NCBI RefSeq assembly: GCF_001514495.1
Contig: NZ_BCNM01000008.1
Coordinates: 62,001-126,000, forward strand
Length of the DNA stretch: 64,000 nucleotides
Source of the DNA: Paenibacillus pabuli NBRC 13638
GTDB lineage: Bacteria; Bacillota; Bacilli; Paenibacillales; Paenibacillaceae
Direction of reading: 5' to 3'
The notes below the pieces were generated by a model. It had not been told where the DNA came from and ran no database searches. It saw only the letters and a list, made by a program, of their open reading frames with translations. Both the position numbers and the translations under genes were made by a program. Positions 15,643-24,470 of this stretch are shown here, piece by piece; positions within the stretch are counted from its first letter, which is position 1, and every line of letters starts with the position of its first letter.

Positions 15643-16581
15643 TCAGCTCCAAAAATATTGCATCCTCCGATACCCGACATCCCATACTTTTTCGCTCCCT
15701 TCAATGGTAATCTTCAGTTCACTCCCCGGTTCGAGAGGAATCTTGAATATCAACGGGAATAGTTCAGGATCACTCCGCTGATCTTCTCCAGAGCCGGTCA
15801 TTATCTCGCTTCCATCGAGGGTAACACGGATACTTCCGGAATAATCTGTTGGTTCAGGGATTCCGTAATAAAAAGAGAAAATCGTCTCCCCCTCAGACGT
15901 ATACGTATACGTTTTAGAATCTCCGCCTTCAGCGCCGTACATGTTATAGAGAGGCTTTACATTCTGATCGCCTATTTTGATGCTGTCCGGCTTGTCTTCA
16001 GGTGATGAACTCCCCGAACTGTCCACCCATTCGTTGATCGCCACAAACGGGCCTTCTACTTTAGTTGCTGCTTTATCGATCACCCCGAATAATCCCCATA
16101 CGACTAATAAAAGAACCATACCGGAAATAGCCGTTGTCGCCAGATTGCGCCAGAGATTCCGGGAGCGGAAACCAAGTTTGTACGCCCCAAAACCGACGGC
16201 TGCTCCTATCGTATTCTGAATGGCATCGTTTATATCGAAACTGCCAAGTAAAGAAAGGGCCTGGATGGTTTCCAGCACAAGAATTGCTATAAAAAACAAG
16301 GTCATGAACCGGGCAAAGGTGATCTGGTACAACCATGGAATTAATATACCAAACGGGATAAAGGCGGCAATGTTACCGAGATCCACCAAAGTCATGAGGC
16401 TGGGATGCAGGAGATCAGATAGAGCCGGCAGCCTAAAAAAGTTTTCGGGCAAAAAAAGAAAGGTGTAGCCAGCTGTTGTCTCTGCAGCATCTCCTCTACC
16501 GAAGGCGAAGAACATAAAATAAAGAATAAACAATGTGTAGAATATGGTTATGGTTAAAATAATCTTACGTGGTTTAGTCAT
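15643..16581 (-). CDS. VanZ-family membrane protein with extracytoplasmic C-terminal domain
   Basis: A 312-residue protein. The first about 170 residues hold five hydrophobic helices with the VanZ features LVDLGNIAAFIPFGILIPWL and FDINDAIQNTIGAAVGF. A further 140 residues after the last helix form a hydrophilic, beta-rich domain that is longer than in a plain VanZ protein. VanZ itself lowers teicoplanin sensitivity by an unknown route; VanZ-like proteins are widespread and mostly uncharacterised. Start at 16581 after AAAGGAG. Monocistronic. Confidence 0.8.
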   Translation of the reverse strand: MTKPRKIILTITIFYTLFILYFMFFAFGRGDAAETTAGYTFLFLPENFFRLPALSDLLHPSLMTLVDLGNIAAFIPFGILIPWLYQITFARFMTLFFIAILVLETIQALSLLGSFDINDAIQNTIGAAVGFGAYKLGFRSRNLWRNLATTAISGMVLLLVVWGLFGVIDKAATKVEGPFVAINEWVDSSGSSSPEDKPDSIKIGDQNVKPLYNMYGAEGGDSKTYTYTSEGETIFSFYYGIPEPTDYSGSIRVTLDGSEIMTGSGEDQRSDPELFPLIFKIPLEPGSELKITIEGSEKVWDVGYRRMQYFWS

Positions 16582-16684
16582 GATTGACTCCTTTGCCGGA
16601 TGCATGTTATTAACTGGGCTTACTGCCCATCTATTCTACCACATATTAGTATCAGCAGTTGAGCAAATAAAGGGATATCGAAAC

Positions 16685-16726
16685 AGCGGCATTGTAGGAC
16701 ACGAATATCCTGAATGCCGCTGTATG
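16685..16726. terminator. Stem-loop behind uspA-like gene
   Basis: AGCGGCATT and AATGCCGCT pair around an inner GGA/TCC segment. It lies about 65 bp behind the UspA gene stop; the T-tail is weak, so terminator function is tentative. Confidence 0.4.
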
Positions 16727-16790
16727 ATTCATACTATAAACGCTCCCCCATTAGTAAAACAATGCATCATCTCAACAGTTCCCGAAGAAG

Positions 16791-17222
16791 TTAATGTACA
16801 ATGAGGACTGGGCAACTTGATAACTGTGAAACCTTGTGACTGACACTTCCAAGCATCATTTCTTTTACGCCCCTTAGCCCACGGCTTCCGATAATAATAA
16901 GTTGCTGCTCGGTATCCCTTGCATATTTCAAAATCTCATGCCCAGGATCTCCCTTAAGATGAACCGTTTCCGGGTTAATCCCCGCAGACTTTAATTTAGA
17001 TTTGGCTTGGTGCAACTGTTCCAAACTCGCTTTCTCCATTTCGTTCAGTACGTCTTCCAAAAAATTCTCTGGTACAAATGTCATGCCGTTCGACACATAA
17101 TCCTGGCTGACATTAACCAAGGTAACTTGAGTTTGTTTATTTCGGGCTATTTCAACGGTTGCATCAAGGAGTTTGTTCGTTATTTCAGCTTTATCAATGG
17201 CCACCATAATTTTGTCAAACAT
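16791..17222 (-). CDS. Universal stress protein (UspA family)
   Basis: A 143-residue cytosolic protein. It starts MFDKIMVAIDKAE and ends IIIGSRGLRGVKEMMLGSVSHKV, the G-x2-G-x9-G(S/T) ATP-binding motif of ATP-type Usp proteins. An ATG at 17231 overlaps the preceding transporter stop as ATGA, but it abuts AAAGG directly. The ATG at 17222 has correct 9-nt spacing and is preferred. It follows the frameshifted MFS gene and is probably translationally coupled to it. Confidence 0.87.
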   Translation of the reverse strand: MFDKIMVAIDKAEITNKLLDATVEIARNKQTQVTLVNVSQDYVSNGMTFVPENFLEDVLNEMEKASLEQLHQAKSKLKSAGINPETVHLKGDPGHEILKYARDTEQQLIIIGSRGLRGVKEMMLGSVSHKVSQLSSCPVLIVH

Positions 17223-17227
17223 CGTTA

Positions 17228-18455
17228 TCATCCTTTCCGTGGCAGCTCGTAACTACTTCGGCTACCTACAAAACGATTACTTGCTGCTCCTATACCCACT
17301 AAAAAGAGTAAGACCGAAGCCCCTAGCAGAATGAAAAGTGGCAGGTTCCAACTATTTGTCGCATCATGCAGATATCCTATAAGGGCGGGACCGATTGCGG
17401 CAAGAAGATATCCGATCGATTGGGCCATGCCAGATAGTTCCGCTGCTTGATGCGCATTTTCAGTCCGCAACCCGAAAAACATCATGGACAAACTAAAGGC
17501 GAAGCCTCCACCAATTCCGAGTATAATGATCCACAACAGAATGATATTGGAGTTTCCGTAAAGAAGTCCGAGCGTTCCCGTCAAAAGCAAAATGGTTGTG
17601 ATGACCACTAACAAACGTTGATTAAACATGCGCCCGGCAATAACGGGGACAATAAAGGTAAATGGAAGCATCGCTAACTGCATGATGGAGAGGTACCATC
17701 CTGATTGGTTTGAGCCAATTCCTTGCTCTTTTAAAATTTCAGGCAACCATGCGATTAGCACATAGAAAACCATGGACTGTATACCCATAAACAAGGTTAC
17801 TTGCCAGGCAAGCGGGGATCGCCAAACATTGACATCGTTGCTGACCATCTTTTGACTCGTCTTGGCTGTTTGTTTCGTTTGATTTCTTAATTGGGGTAGC
17901 CAACAGAGGATCGATACAAAGCTTAGAATCCCCCATATTCCCAATGCTCCCTGCCATTTTAGACCTGCGTTCACGGCTAGCGGTACACTGATTCCCGATG
18001 CAATTGCTCCACATAAATTCATTGAAATGGAGTAAACACCTGTCATGGAGCCAATTTTATCTGGGAAATCCCTTTTGATTATACTTGGCAATAATACATT
18101 ACATACGGCAATTGGCCAATCCAAGAACTGCTGTCCCAATAAACAGATTAACTGCCCCAGATAATGAACGTATTACAATACCAGCAGTCAGAAAGATTAG
18201 GGCAATCAAAATGATACGCTCTACCCCATATCTTCGTCCTAATTTTGGTACCAGAGACGATAATAAAGCAAAGGTAAGCAAGGGTACAGTTGTGATCAGG
18301 CCCGCTAATGTATTTGAAATATGAACGTCATCCCTTATAAGACTCACTAATGGTCCGACTGAGGTTAAGGGAGTACGTAAATTAGCTGCAATAACAATAA
18401 TGCCGAGAATGATCAGCCCTATAGAGGACGGTACGTTTTTTTGTTTATTCGGCAT
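17228..18455 (-). pseudogene. CynX/NimT-type MFS transporter, frameshifted
   Basis: Two overlapping frames together make one complete transporter of about 400 residues. The first (18455-18099) opens IVIAANLRTPLTSVGPL, the CynX/NimT (cyanate/nitroimidazole-type) signature, and reaches GTAVLGLA. The second frame continues IAVCNVLLPSIIKRDFP and runs to 17228. One extra A in GGCCAATTGCC at about 18110-18117 breaks the frame. It is either a recent pseudogene or a sequencing error. Everything else, including the RBS AGAAGGAGA, looks intact. The downstream UspA gene starts at its stop codon. Confidence 0.8.
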
Positions 18456-18612
18456 TCTTCATTTCTCCTTCCTGAATTCTTACGTATTATATTTGCTTCC
18501 TGCTGATTGAAAAAAATTTGCTATAACATCCGCGCGAACAACAAAAGTATATTATAATACATTATTTTTAACAAGAAGTATTTTATAACAGACTGGAACT
18601 TATCTAAAACAA

Positions 18613-18656
18613 AAATAAAACTCCGAATTCCCGTCATGGAATTCGGAGTTTTATTT
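18613..18656. terminator. Strong bidirectional intrinsic terminator
   Basis: AAAACTCCGAATTCC and GGAATTCGGAGTTTT form a perfect 15-bp stem with a 6-nt loop, flanked by A- and T-runs. It ends the XRE-cupin gene on the minus strand. Confidence 0.85.
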
Positions 18657-18676
18657 AATAAGCAGATTTTCAACTT

Positions 18677-19237
18677 TTAGAAACCATATTTCAAGGATAT
18701 ATGGAGCACTGTTTCGCTATTCGTATGATTGGTATAAGAGTGAGGATAATCTGCACGGAAACTGATCGTATCATATTGATTCAATGTGTAAATATCTCCA
18801 TTGACTTGTATCTCAATGGAACCAGTCATTACAGTCGCAATTTCAGTTGTATTCACATGATGACCTTCAGGGTAATACGAGCTATTTGGCTGTAAGTATG
18901 CCCGACACATTTCAATATCGTTGCTTTTAAAGACGGGTTCAATGATCCAATTTTTTTCATCATTAGAAAACCGCAGTCCTTCGCCTGCGCGATACAAACT
19001 AACAGGTTTCTCTGATTTGAACAAAGCCAATAGCGGTAAAGATATGCCTTTTGAAATTTTCCATATCATTGCCAAAGTTGGATTTGTATCGCCACGTTCG
19101 ATATTTCCCAGAGTAAGTTTGCTTACGCCCGTTAATTCCGATAAGTCGTCTAAGGTCATGTTTTTTTCTTTTCTGTACTTTTTCAAGGCACCGCCGATTT
19201 GTAATACAATTTGTTTTGATTCATCGATTTCATCCAT
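18677..19237 (-). CDS. XRE-family regulator with C-terminal cupin domain
   Basis: A 186-residue protein. The helix-turn-helix spans residues about 13-66 (IGGALKKYRKEKNMTLDDLSELTGVSKLTLGNIERGDTNP region). A small cupin follows, with HHVNTTEIATVMTGSIEI and FRADYPHSYTNHTN as its two beta-barrel motifs. Such HTH-cupin proteins sense small metabolites and often control amino-acid or sugar transport. AGGTG lies before the ATG at 19237. The divergent side is a 500-bp gap without a clear partner gene. Confidence 0.87.
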   Translation of the reverse strand: MDEIDESKQIVLQIGGALKKYRKEKNMTLDDLSELTGVSKLTLGNIERGDTNPTLAMIWKISKGISLPLLALFKSEKPVSLYRAGEGLRFSNDEKNWIIEPVFKSNDIEMCRAYLQPNSSYYPEGHHVNTTEIATVMTGSIEIQVNGDIYTLNQYDTISFRADYPHSYTNHTNSETVLHISLKYGF

Positions 19238-19673
19238 TTAATATTCACCTCAACAAAAAACTGTATAGCTAGTATATTGTTTATCTAGATTCTTTTCCAT
19301 ACTTCCCTAACGTACTTAAATGGTTCACAAGTTCAATATAAAATAAAATCTCGATAAAAGAAATTGTCTCTCATCTGTATAACCAATTTTTCAAATCCAG
19401 GAAAGAACCCCCACATCAATATTTCTGCCGATTTTCATTTGATAATTGAAGACAAGAACAAATAACGGGAAATTACAACTTGGCTAGATGTATTTTCCCC
19501 CTTCTTAAACGACGTTTGAAAGAACATACCTATTCTATTCTTTGTCTTTGGTTCATTCAAGTAACTTGATAAATTTCACGTCATGAGACTGGTGAATGAA
19601 ACCGTTGATGAAGTTCGAATCGCAGAGCAGAAGCAACCGCCAGCGTCGAAGCACATCAATCTGAAATAAAAAA
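19238..19673. other. Intergenic stretch with no clear gene
   Basis: AT-rich sequence. The only coding-like piece is a plus-strand run of 28 codons ending ASKHINLK-stop just before the terminator at 19674; it has no recognisable domain and may be the tail of a lost gene. Confidence 0.4.
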
Positions 19674-19712
19674 AGCCCAGGAAGAACTTAATCAGTCTGG
19701 GCAATTTTTTGA
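19674..19712. terminator. Intrinsic terminator between gene tail and DxDG-repeat gene
   Basis: GCCCAG(GA) pairs with (TC)TGGGC around AGAACTTAATCAG and is followed by T6. The same hairpin and loop occur at 6308 next to the deleted copy of this locus. Confidence 0.7.
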
Positions 19713-19736
19713 TATTTTTTTGAGAAAATTCGGACT

Positions 19737-20462
19737 TTATATGCCGTAATTTGTTTTCAAACGGTCGTTGATAGCAAAGGTACCTAAGTATGTCGAATAG
19801 ATAATTTCATTTCCTGCAACGTTATCATGGTTATAAATACCCGCAAGCGTCCAATTGGCAGGCATGTCGTAAGTGTCCCAAGTGCCTGTGATTTCGTGGA
19901 AAATTTTAATACCGCCGACGACTCCCATATTCAATGCGATTTCGGCACCGGGTACACCGTCCAAATCGGAAATGCCCCCTGATATGAGAATCCAATTGGC
20001 GCCCACGTCATAATCTTTCATGGTTCCTGTTTTATCATGCAGGAATCTAAGGTTTCCGTTAACGTTAAACACTAACTCTGCTCCAGCAACGCCGTCTGTA
20101 TCTGCAATGCCTCCTTTTAAGAGCCACCAATTGGTGTTCATCGGGTAGCTGCTCGTTGTCTGTGACGCGTCATGTACAATTTTTACAGTACCGCTTACAT
20201 TAAAGATAAGATCAACCCCTGGAGCTCCGTCCGTATCCGCTGCACCCATTATAAACCAGTTGCTTGCAAGTGGGTATGTACGGGAGCTGCCGTCGGATTC
20301 TTTAATGGTGATATTGGAGCCGCTATTATAGACGGTTTCAATAGCTCCGTCGCCATCCGTATCCCAACCGCCCATTACAATATCGGCTGCGTAACTCGTG
20401 GGCAAATACGCGAAGAACAGTAGTGTGGCCATTACAAATAGACCCAGTAACCTTTTTTTCAT
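19737..20462 (-). CDS. Secreted DxDG-repeat (FG-GAP/VCBS-like) protein
   Basis: A 241-residue exported protein. A signal peptide (MKKRLLGLFVMATLLFFAY..SYA) is followed by five tandem units of about 45 residues. Each unit has a D-x-D-G-x-x-G-x-E-[LI] acidic loop, a beta-strand pair (FNVSGTVKIVHD) and a closing NW-L. The acidic loops resemble calcium-binding FG-GAP/integrin-type propeller repeats, suggesting a five-bladed or open beta structure outside the cell; partner unknown. TTGGAGGG precedes the ATG. A copy of this locus with most of the gene deleted lies at 6374. Confidence 0.75.
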   Translation of the reverse strand: MKKRLLGLFVMATLLFFAYLPTSYAADIVMGGWDTDGDGAIETVYNSGSNITIKESDGSSRTYPLASNWFIMGAADTDGAPGVDLIFNVSGTVKIVHDASQTTSSYPMNTNWWLLKGGIADTDGVAGAELVFNVNGNLRFLHDKTGTMKDYDVGANWILISGGISDLDGVPGAEIALNMGVVGGIKIFHEITGTWDTYDMPANWTLAGIYNHDNVAGNEIIYSTYLGTFAINDRLKTNYGI

Positions 20463-21194
20463 TTGATAATCCCTCCAATAGTAAATTTGTACTTACGAAG
20501 AGAATACTTCTATTTATAAGATGAAAACACCTTCTTTTAATGTAAATTTTGACAAAAATTTACCGCTAGCATTTCACTAATCTTATCTGGATGTTCATAA
20601 TCTTCTGTCTTTACATTGTCTCGCACCGATCAAGGAGCCACAAGGGAAATTGTCATCAGGTTACTATGATCGCGAAGCTGCTTAATATGTGCAGGGATCT
20701 AATAAAGAATATTCATGGCTGTATGCGGCTACGCGTCTAAGAGCCAGGTGTATTGAAAAAGAAAAAAAGCCCCTGATTCTTGAAGATCCACACGCTCTGT
20801 GTTATGTACAATGTTGTTGAACAGCTGAAGGTACACATCAAATCGTTCTGGCTGCTGACGAAAAGCAACCGCTGGTTAGTGTGATTCGAATAGACTCTAA
20901 ATTACCCATATTATAGTTCACAAAGTAGTTGAGTTTTACAACATTATACTTTATGTTTAAAATTATTCTTAATAAAGACGTGGGGGCAAATGTTTTTTCA
21001 CTGGAGAGTCCTCGTCCTGATTACTGTTGAAATGGCAAGAACAGCAAAGTCTTTTCCATTGCTCCAAAAGTTCTTTTATTATCTTATATTACGTTAGCTT
21101 GGAAATAATTATAGCTTCATTAAATGGATAAAATGACGAGCACCCAAACGGGTTTCTTCGAAGAATGATAAAGGTTATGAAAGGTGGTTTAACA
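20463..21194. other. Intergenic stretch: conserved flank plus degenerate sequence
   Basis: Positions about 20532-20682 match 6413-6560 closely and are the upstream flank of the duplicated locus. Around 20720-20815 the plus strand reads LYAATRLRARCIEKEKKPL then ILEDPHALC, which resembles the opening of LCMT-type SAM-methyltransferases but stops after about 30 codons; it is a weak fossil candidate. Nothing else is recognised. Confidence 0.4.
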
Positions 21195-22139
21195 ATGAAG
21201 ATTCTCATCGTTGGCTATTTTAACGAGACCGCAAAATCAAATATTACAAGGTATTTTCCGCAAGACTGGAACGTTGTTGTTGTCCCGCCCGGAAAAGAAA
21301 TGCTGCATCATGTTGAAGATTGCCAGGTAATCATCCCTGAACATATTAAAGTGGATCACAGCCTGCTTTCTAACGCAAAAAAACTAAAATTGGTCCAGAC
21401 GGGTGCAGGATTTGATAATGTAGATGTCCCTGCCTGTACACAGCTCGGCATTTGGGTGGCCAATGCTGCAGGAGTGAATGCACAGGCAGTGGCCGAGCAC
21501 GTAATGGCACTGATATTGTCTTATTATAAAAACATACCGTTTCTTGATACTTTCATGAAAAACAAGATGGATGAAAATCAATTGGATTATACAGGGAGTG
21601 AATTAAAGGACAAAACGATTGGGATTATCGGTTTGGGCGCTATCGGAAAAAAGGTAGCTGCGTTTTGCAGGGTTTTTGATATGAATGTGCTGGCTTATGC
21701 GAGAAATGCTGTTGTACAATCGGACGGTTTTGTGAAAATGACGGATTTCGATACTCTTGTAAGCACATCGGACATAATCAGTGTACATATACCCTTGAAT
21801 CAGCAAACCAAACAGATGTTCGACAAAGCGGCATTCAAGAAAATGAAGAATACCACTCTTTTTATCAATACAGCCCGCGGCGGGATTGTCAACGAAAGAG
21901 ACTTGATTGATGCATTAAAAAACGGGGATATTTCAGGCGCTTGCCTGGATGTGTTTGAATCTGAACCGCTTCCTATTGACAGTGAGCTCCGGAATCTGGG
22001 TAATGTGATACTTACTCCCCATACTGCAGGAATGCCTGATGGTCGGAAATTTCATAAAAAAAGATATGATTTCTTTATAAATAATATAAAACGTATAGAA
22101 AACGGTGAAGAGCCTGAAAGCAAGCTTAATCAGTTATGA
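21195..22139 (+). CDS. D-isomer-specific 2-hydroxyacid dehydrogenase
   Basis: A 314-residue NAD(P)-dependent oxidoreductase of the D-lactate/phosphoglycerate dehydrogenase family. The Rossmann motif GLGAIGKKVA is near residue 142. The catalytic Arg is in NTARGGIVNE, the Glu in ESEPLP, and the His in TPHTAGMP. Start at 21195, with AAAGGTGG upstream; a 10-codon longer frame lacks an RBS. At 314 residues without an ACT domain it is not a SerA. Substrate cannot be assigned; family members reduce 2-ketoacids. It stands alone with no clear operon partner. Confidence 0.87.
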   Translation: MKILIVGYFNETAKSNITRYFPQDWNVVVVPPGKEMLHHVEDCQVIIPEHIKVDHSLLSNAKKLKLVQTGAGFDNVDVPACTQLGIWVANAAGVNAQAVAEHVMALILSYYKNIPFLDTFMKNKMDENQLDYTGSELKDKTIGIIGLGAIGKKVAAFCRVFDMNVLAYARNAVVQSDGFVKMTDFDTLVSTSDIISVHIPLNQQTKQMFDKAAFKKMKNTTLFINTARGGIVNERDLIDALKNGDISGACLDVFESEPLPIDSELRNLGNVILTPHTAGMPDGRKFHKKRYDFFINNIKRIENGEEPESKLNQL

Positions 22140-22217
22140 TAGTTTTGGTGCAATAAAATATAATGGAAAGGGGGACACGGCAGCGTTGCAGACAGGCCAG
22201 CAGTTGCATAATTTGTT

Positions 22218-22313
22218 TCAATCGAAAATTTCGGCGATCACCTTCGGAACCTCCTCCACGATACCGGCTTGGAAGAAAGCACCGACGGGATGGGAATCCA
22301 CACCTGCTGGTTC
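22218..22313 (-). pseudogene. Unassigned C-terminal gene remnant
   Basis: The minus strand reads AGVDSHPVGAFFQAG then IVEEVPKVIAEIFD-stop, a protein-like tail with no start codon and no continuation upstream. The family was not recognised. It may be the end of a gene removed when the neighbouring dehydrogenase was inserted or when the region was rearranged. Confidence 0.35.
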
Positions 22314-22560
22314 TCATAGAATCATGCTAATCCAACTTTTACAGTCAACAAAAATGGTTGATCTATTGCGCTAACCTGCCCGTTAGCTTAATAAAACAGA
22401 TAAATATTCTAATCGACATGGTACCTTGTTCTTAATCTTTACGAATGGAACAAGTTCTTCCTTAGACATAAAAACCTGTTTCCTGATACAAAAAAGTTTT
22501 TAAACAGTGAATTCTTATATTCATGTGCTTTATTTAGCCACATGAGTTCCATCATGATAC

Positions 22561-22640
22561 TATTTAGATATATACCTAATTCGAAATGACACAATGTTCT
22601 TGTACTTTTCGGCAATCGGACTATGTTTTTGTCACCCAAC
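22561..22640. repeat. Dispersed repeat, divergent copy G
   Basis: TTTAGATATATACCTAATTC, then two ATGTTCTTGT/ATGTTTTTGT units around CGGCAATCGGAC, resemble the lead-in and left arm of copies B and E, without the terminator hairpin. A further scrap (AGGACCCTGTTCTTGTTCAT then CGACAT) is at 23435-23461. Confidence 0.45.
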
Positions 22641-22654
22641 AATTTATTTTTCTA

Positions 22655-22743
22655 TGCTTATTTCATTATCTTATGCATTTTTTTCAATGCATAATGATAA
22701 TGAAATAACCTCAGCTGGGTTAACCGAGCTGAGGTTATTTCAC
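22655..22743. terminator. Two adjacent hairpins sharing a GAAAT segment
   Basis: The first is a long near-perfect inverted repeat (ATTTCATTATC..TTATGCATT with its complement, 22655-22706). The second is a perfect 15-bp stem GAAATAACCTCAGCT/AGCTGAGGTTATTTC (22702-22741). They share the GAAAT at 22702-22706, so only one can form fully. The second is a good terminator for the short gene at 22839 on the minus strand. Confidence 0.6.
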
Positions 22744-22838
22744 TTACCACTATTGGAGTCTTTTGATTCCGTTGATTTTCGCATCAGGGGCTTCGAATCC
22801 CCCCTAATTGGGAACTACCAGAGTCACACCTAGCTTCT

Positions 22839-22985
22839 TCATTTAATAACTTCAACCTTTTTATCCCCTGCTGACTTCGCTACCTCTAACGTTGTTTTAC
22901 CTTGGATAGCGACTATCACGCCAGCAGCCAGCATAGAGACGATTAAAGCTGCGCTGAGGGCTGTGGAAATTTTCTTCTTGACCAT
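22839..22985 (-). CDS. Small exported peptide, 48 residues
   Basis: The frame begins MVKKKISTALSAALIV at ATG 22985, with GGGAGG 7 nt upstream, and ends DKKVEVIK. The N-terminus is a textbook signal peptide or single membrane anchor: a KKK n-region, then a hydrophobic stretch to about residue 26. About 20 hydrophilic residues follow. A perfect terminator lies about 100 bp downstream. It could be a signalling-peptide precursor, a small membrane protein, or the N-terminal remnant of a larger secreted protein. No Phr-type regulator gene adjoins it. Confidence 0.55.
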   Translation of the reverse strand: MVKKKISTALSAALIVSMLAAGVIVAIQGKTTLEVAKSAGDKKVEVIK

Positions 22986-22999
22986 AACCATACCTCCCA

Positions 23000-23696
23000 T
23001 ATCTATTATTGTAATAAGCGACTCAAGACTATGACGAGCCGAGGGTGACTACATGACTGTGAAAAGGAGATAATCCAACCTAAATTTACATGGTGTCCAT
23101 CACCCAACACTATGTTTCGTTAATCAAAATCGGTTATTACTGAGATTTCACTAATATATTACAATATTTTACTTTTTTTGTTGGGTAATCCACCTGATGA
23201 TTGTATTATAACGTACTGACAATGATTGTAAAACGATTTTTTTCCTTGGTTCAAATAAAAGAATTACCATTTTTATCATAAAATCTTCTGTGAGTAAGAT
23301 TACCTTTCTCATCTATTTTATCCATATTAAAAAAGCGGAACGCACTCTTCCATGATTCAAGGACCGTTGAAAAATCATCATCATCACGCATTCATTATAT
23401 GACTTCCCCATTCGCCTCATGACTAATCATTAATAGGACCCTGTTCTTGTTCATCGACATTTAGACCTTCTGAAAGAAACGGAATGTATTCATCATTGTA
23501 ATCCGACCAATGAATACAACACCCCCATTCATTACTCCGTGTCCCCAAGAATAAATGGTCGCCAGCTTGAGCATGACTTTTTTTGAACTGTCTACTTTAC
23601 TTGACAGGGTGTGACCAAATTAGCGCCCTTCTATGGGCCCCCACCCATTCCCCTGCTCGAATGTCTACATACAATACACTAGACTAATGAACAGGA
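23000..23696. other. Intergenic stretch with possible IS end remnant
   Basis: AT-rich sequence without convincing genes. Near 23575-23615 the sequence GAACTGTCTACTTTACTTGAC resembles terminal sequence of IS3-type elements, but no partner repeat or transposase was found, so this is tentative. Confidence 0.3.
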
Positions 23697-23706
23697 GTGA
23701 TGTTAT

Positions 23707-24081
23707 ATGACATTTTTACCTCCTTTTGGACCTGGCGGAGGATTTGGCGGACCTGGGAGTCCCGGAGGACCCGGTGGAGTGCCTGGTCCTCCATCATTCC
23801 CTGGAGGTGGAGGCGGCGGACCACAAGGCGTGCAGGCACCTACCGGGCCGCCCCCATCATTCATTCCACAGCAACCCGCTTCGTTGTTTGCAGTAGATCC
23901 AAGAGCCATATCCGGCTGTCTGTTTCGCTACACATATATTTGGCCGAATCGTGGTCCCGGCTTCTGGATGTTTCCGGTATTTGTCGGCAGAAATTCGGTG
24001 GCTGGCTTCCGCTGGAATGGCTTCTTCTGGCTGTACAGCGGCATTGACCTGCAGCGAATCAGCTCGTTTAGCTGTTTCTAG
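23707..24081 (+). CDS. Gly/Pro-rich protein with conserved aromatic C-terminal domain
   Basis: A 124-residue protein. Residues 5-45 are a collagen-like low-complexity run of G, P and S (PFGPGGGFGGPG and similar). Residues about 60-124 form a compact domain rich in W/F/Y with two cysteines (SGCLFRYTYIW, FWMFPVFVGRN, SFSCF). The latter is seen in small Bacillales proteins of unknown role, possibly surface or spore associated. GGAGTG precedes the ATG. A perfect 40-bp palindrome follows the stop codon. Confidence 0.7.
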   Translation: MTFLPPFGPGGGFGGPGSPGGPGGVPGPPSFPGGGGGGPQGVQAPTGPPPSFIPQQPASLFAVDPRAISGCLFRYTYIWPNRGPGFWMFPVFVGRNSVAGFRWNGFFWLYSGIDLQRISSFSCF

Positions 24082-24085
24082 AATT

Positions 24086-24125
24086 AATCACCCTGTATGC
24101 GGATCAATCCGCATACAGGGTGATT
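24086..24125. terminator. Perfect 40-bp palindrome downstream of the Gly/Pro-rich gene
   Basis: The arm AATCACCCTGTATGCGGAT pairs perfectly over 19 bp with a 2-nt centre. It lies 5 bp after the stop codon. The following T-run is poor (TGACATTTATTTTAT), so it may act as a terminator or as another DNA/RNA structure. Confidence 0.6.
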
Positions 24126-24169
24126 GACATTTATTTTATAAGGATAAATATCCGTTAGCTACTCAACCA

Positions 24170-24390
24170 TTAAGGTGCCTTCATTATATATTGCGGATGA
24201 AACAGAGAGGCTGCTCCAATCAGCCCTGCTTTATTGCCTAGCTTAGCTGGAATGATCTGCGTATGTTTAAAAACGATCCTACTTACAAGCCATTCTTGCT
24301 CCATAATACCGCCACCAACACTGCAAGAGGACTGAAAATATCAATCAGCGTTGCAATTCCTCTAGATACTTCAAGCTCCGAGTTTTACAA
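24170..24390 (-). pseudogene. C-terminal fossil of a ROK-family sugar kinase
   Basis: The minus strand reads GIATLIDIFSPLA, then after a one-base shift VGGGIMEQEWLVSRI, KHTQIIPAKLGNKAGLIGAA and a stop at 24170. LIDIFNP..V..GGGI and GLIGAA are the C-terminal ROK glucokinase signatures. The N-terminal ATP and sugar-binding parts are gone, replaced upstream by the GC-rich hydrolase, so the acquisition may have disrupted it. Confidence 0.65.
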
Positions 24391-24470
24391 CAAAGAAAGT
24401 ATGTCAAGTTCGCTTTACCCCATGCGTATTCGGAAGGAGTCCATCCTCAAGGCGTACGGGGCCACGCTGC

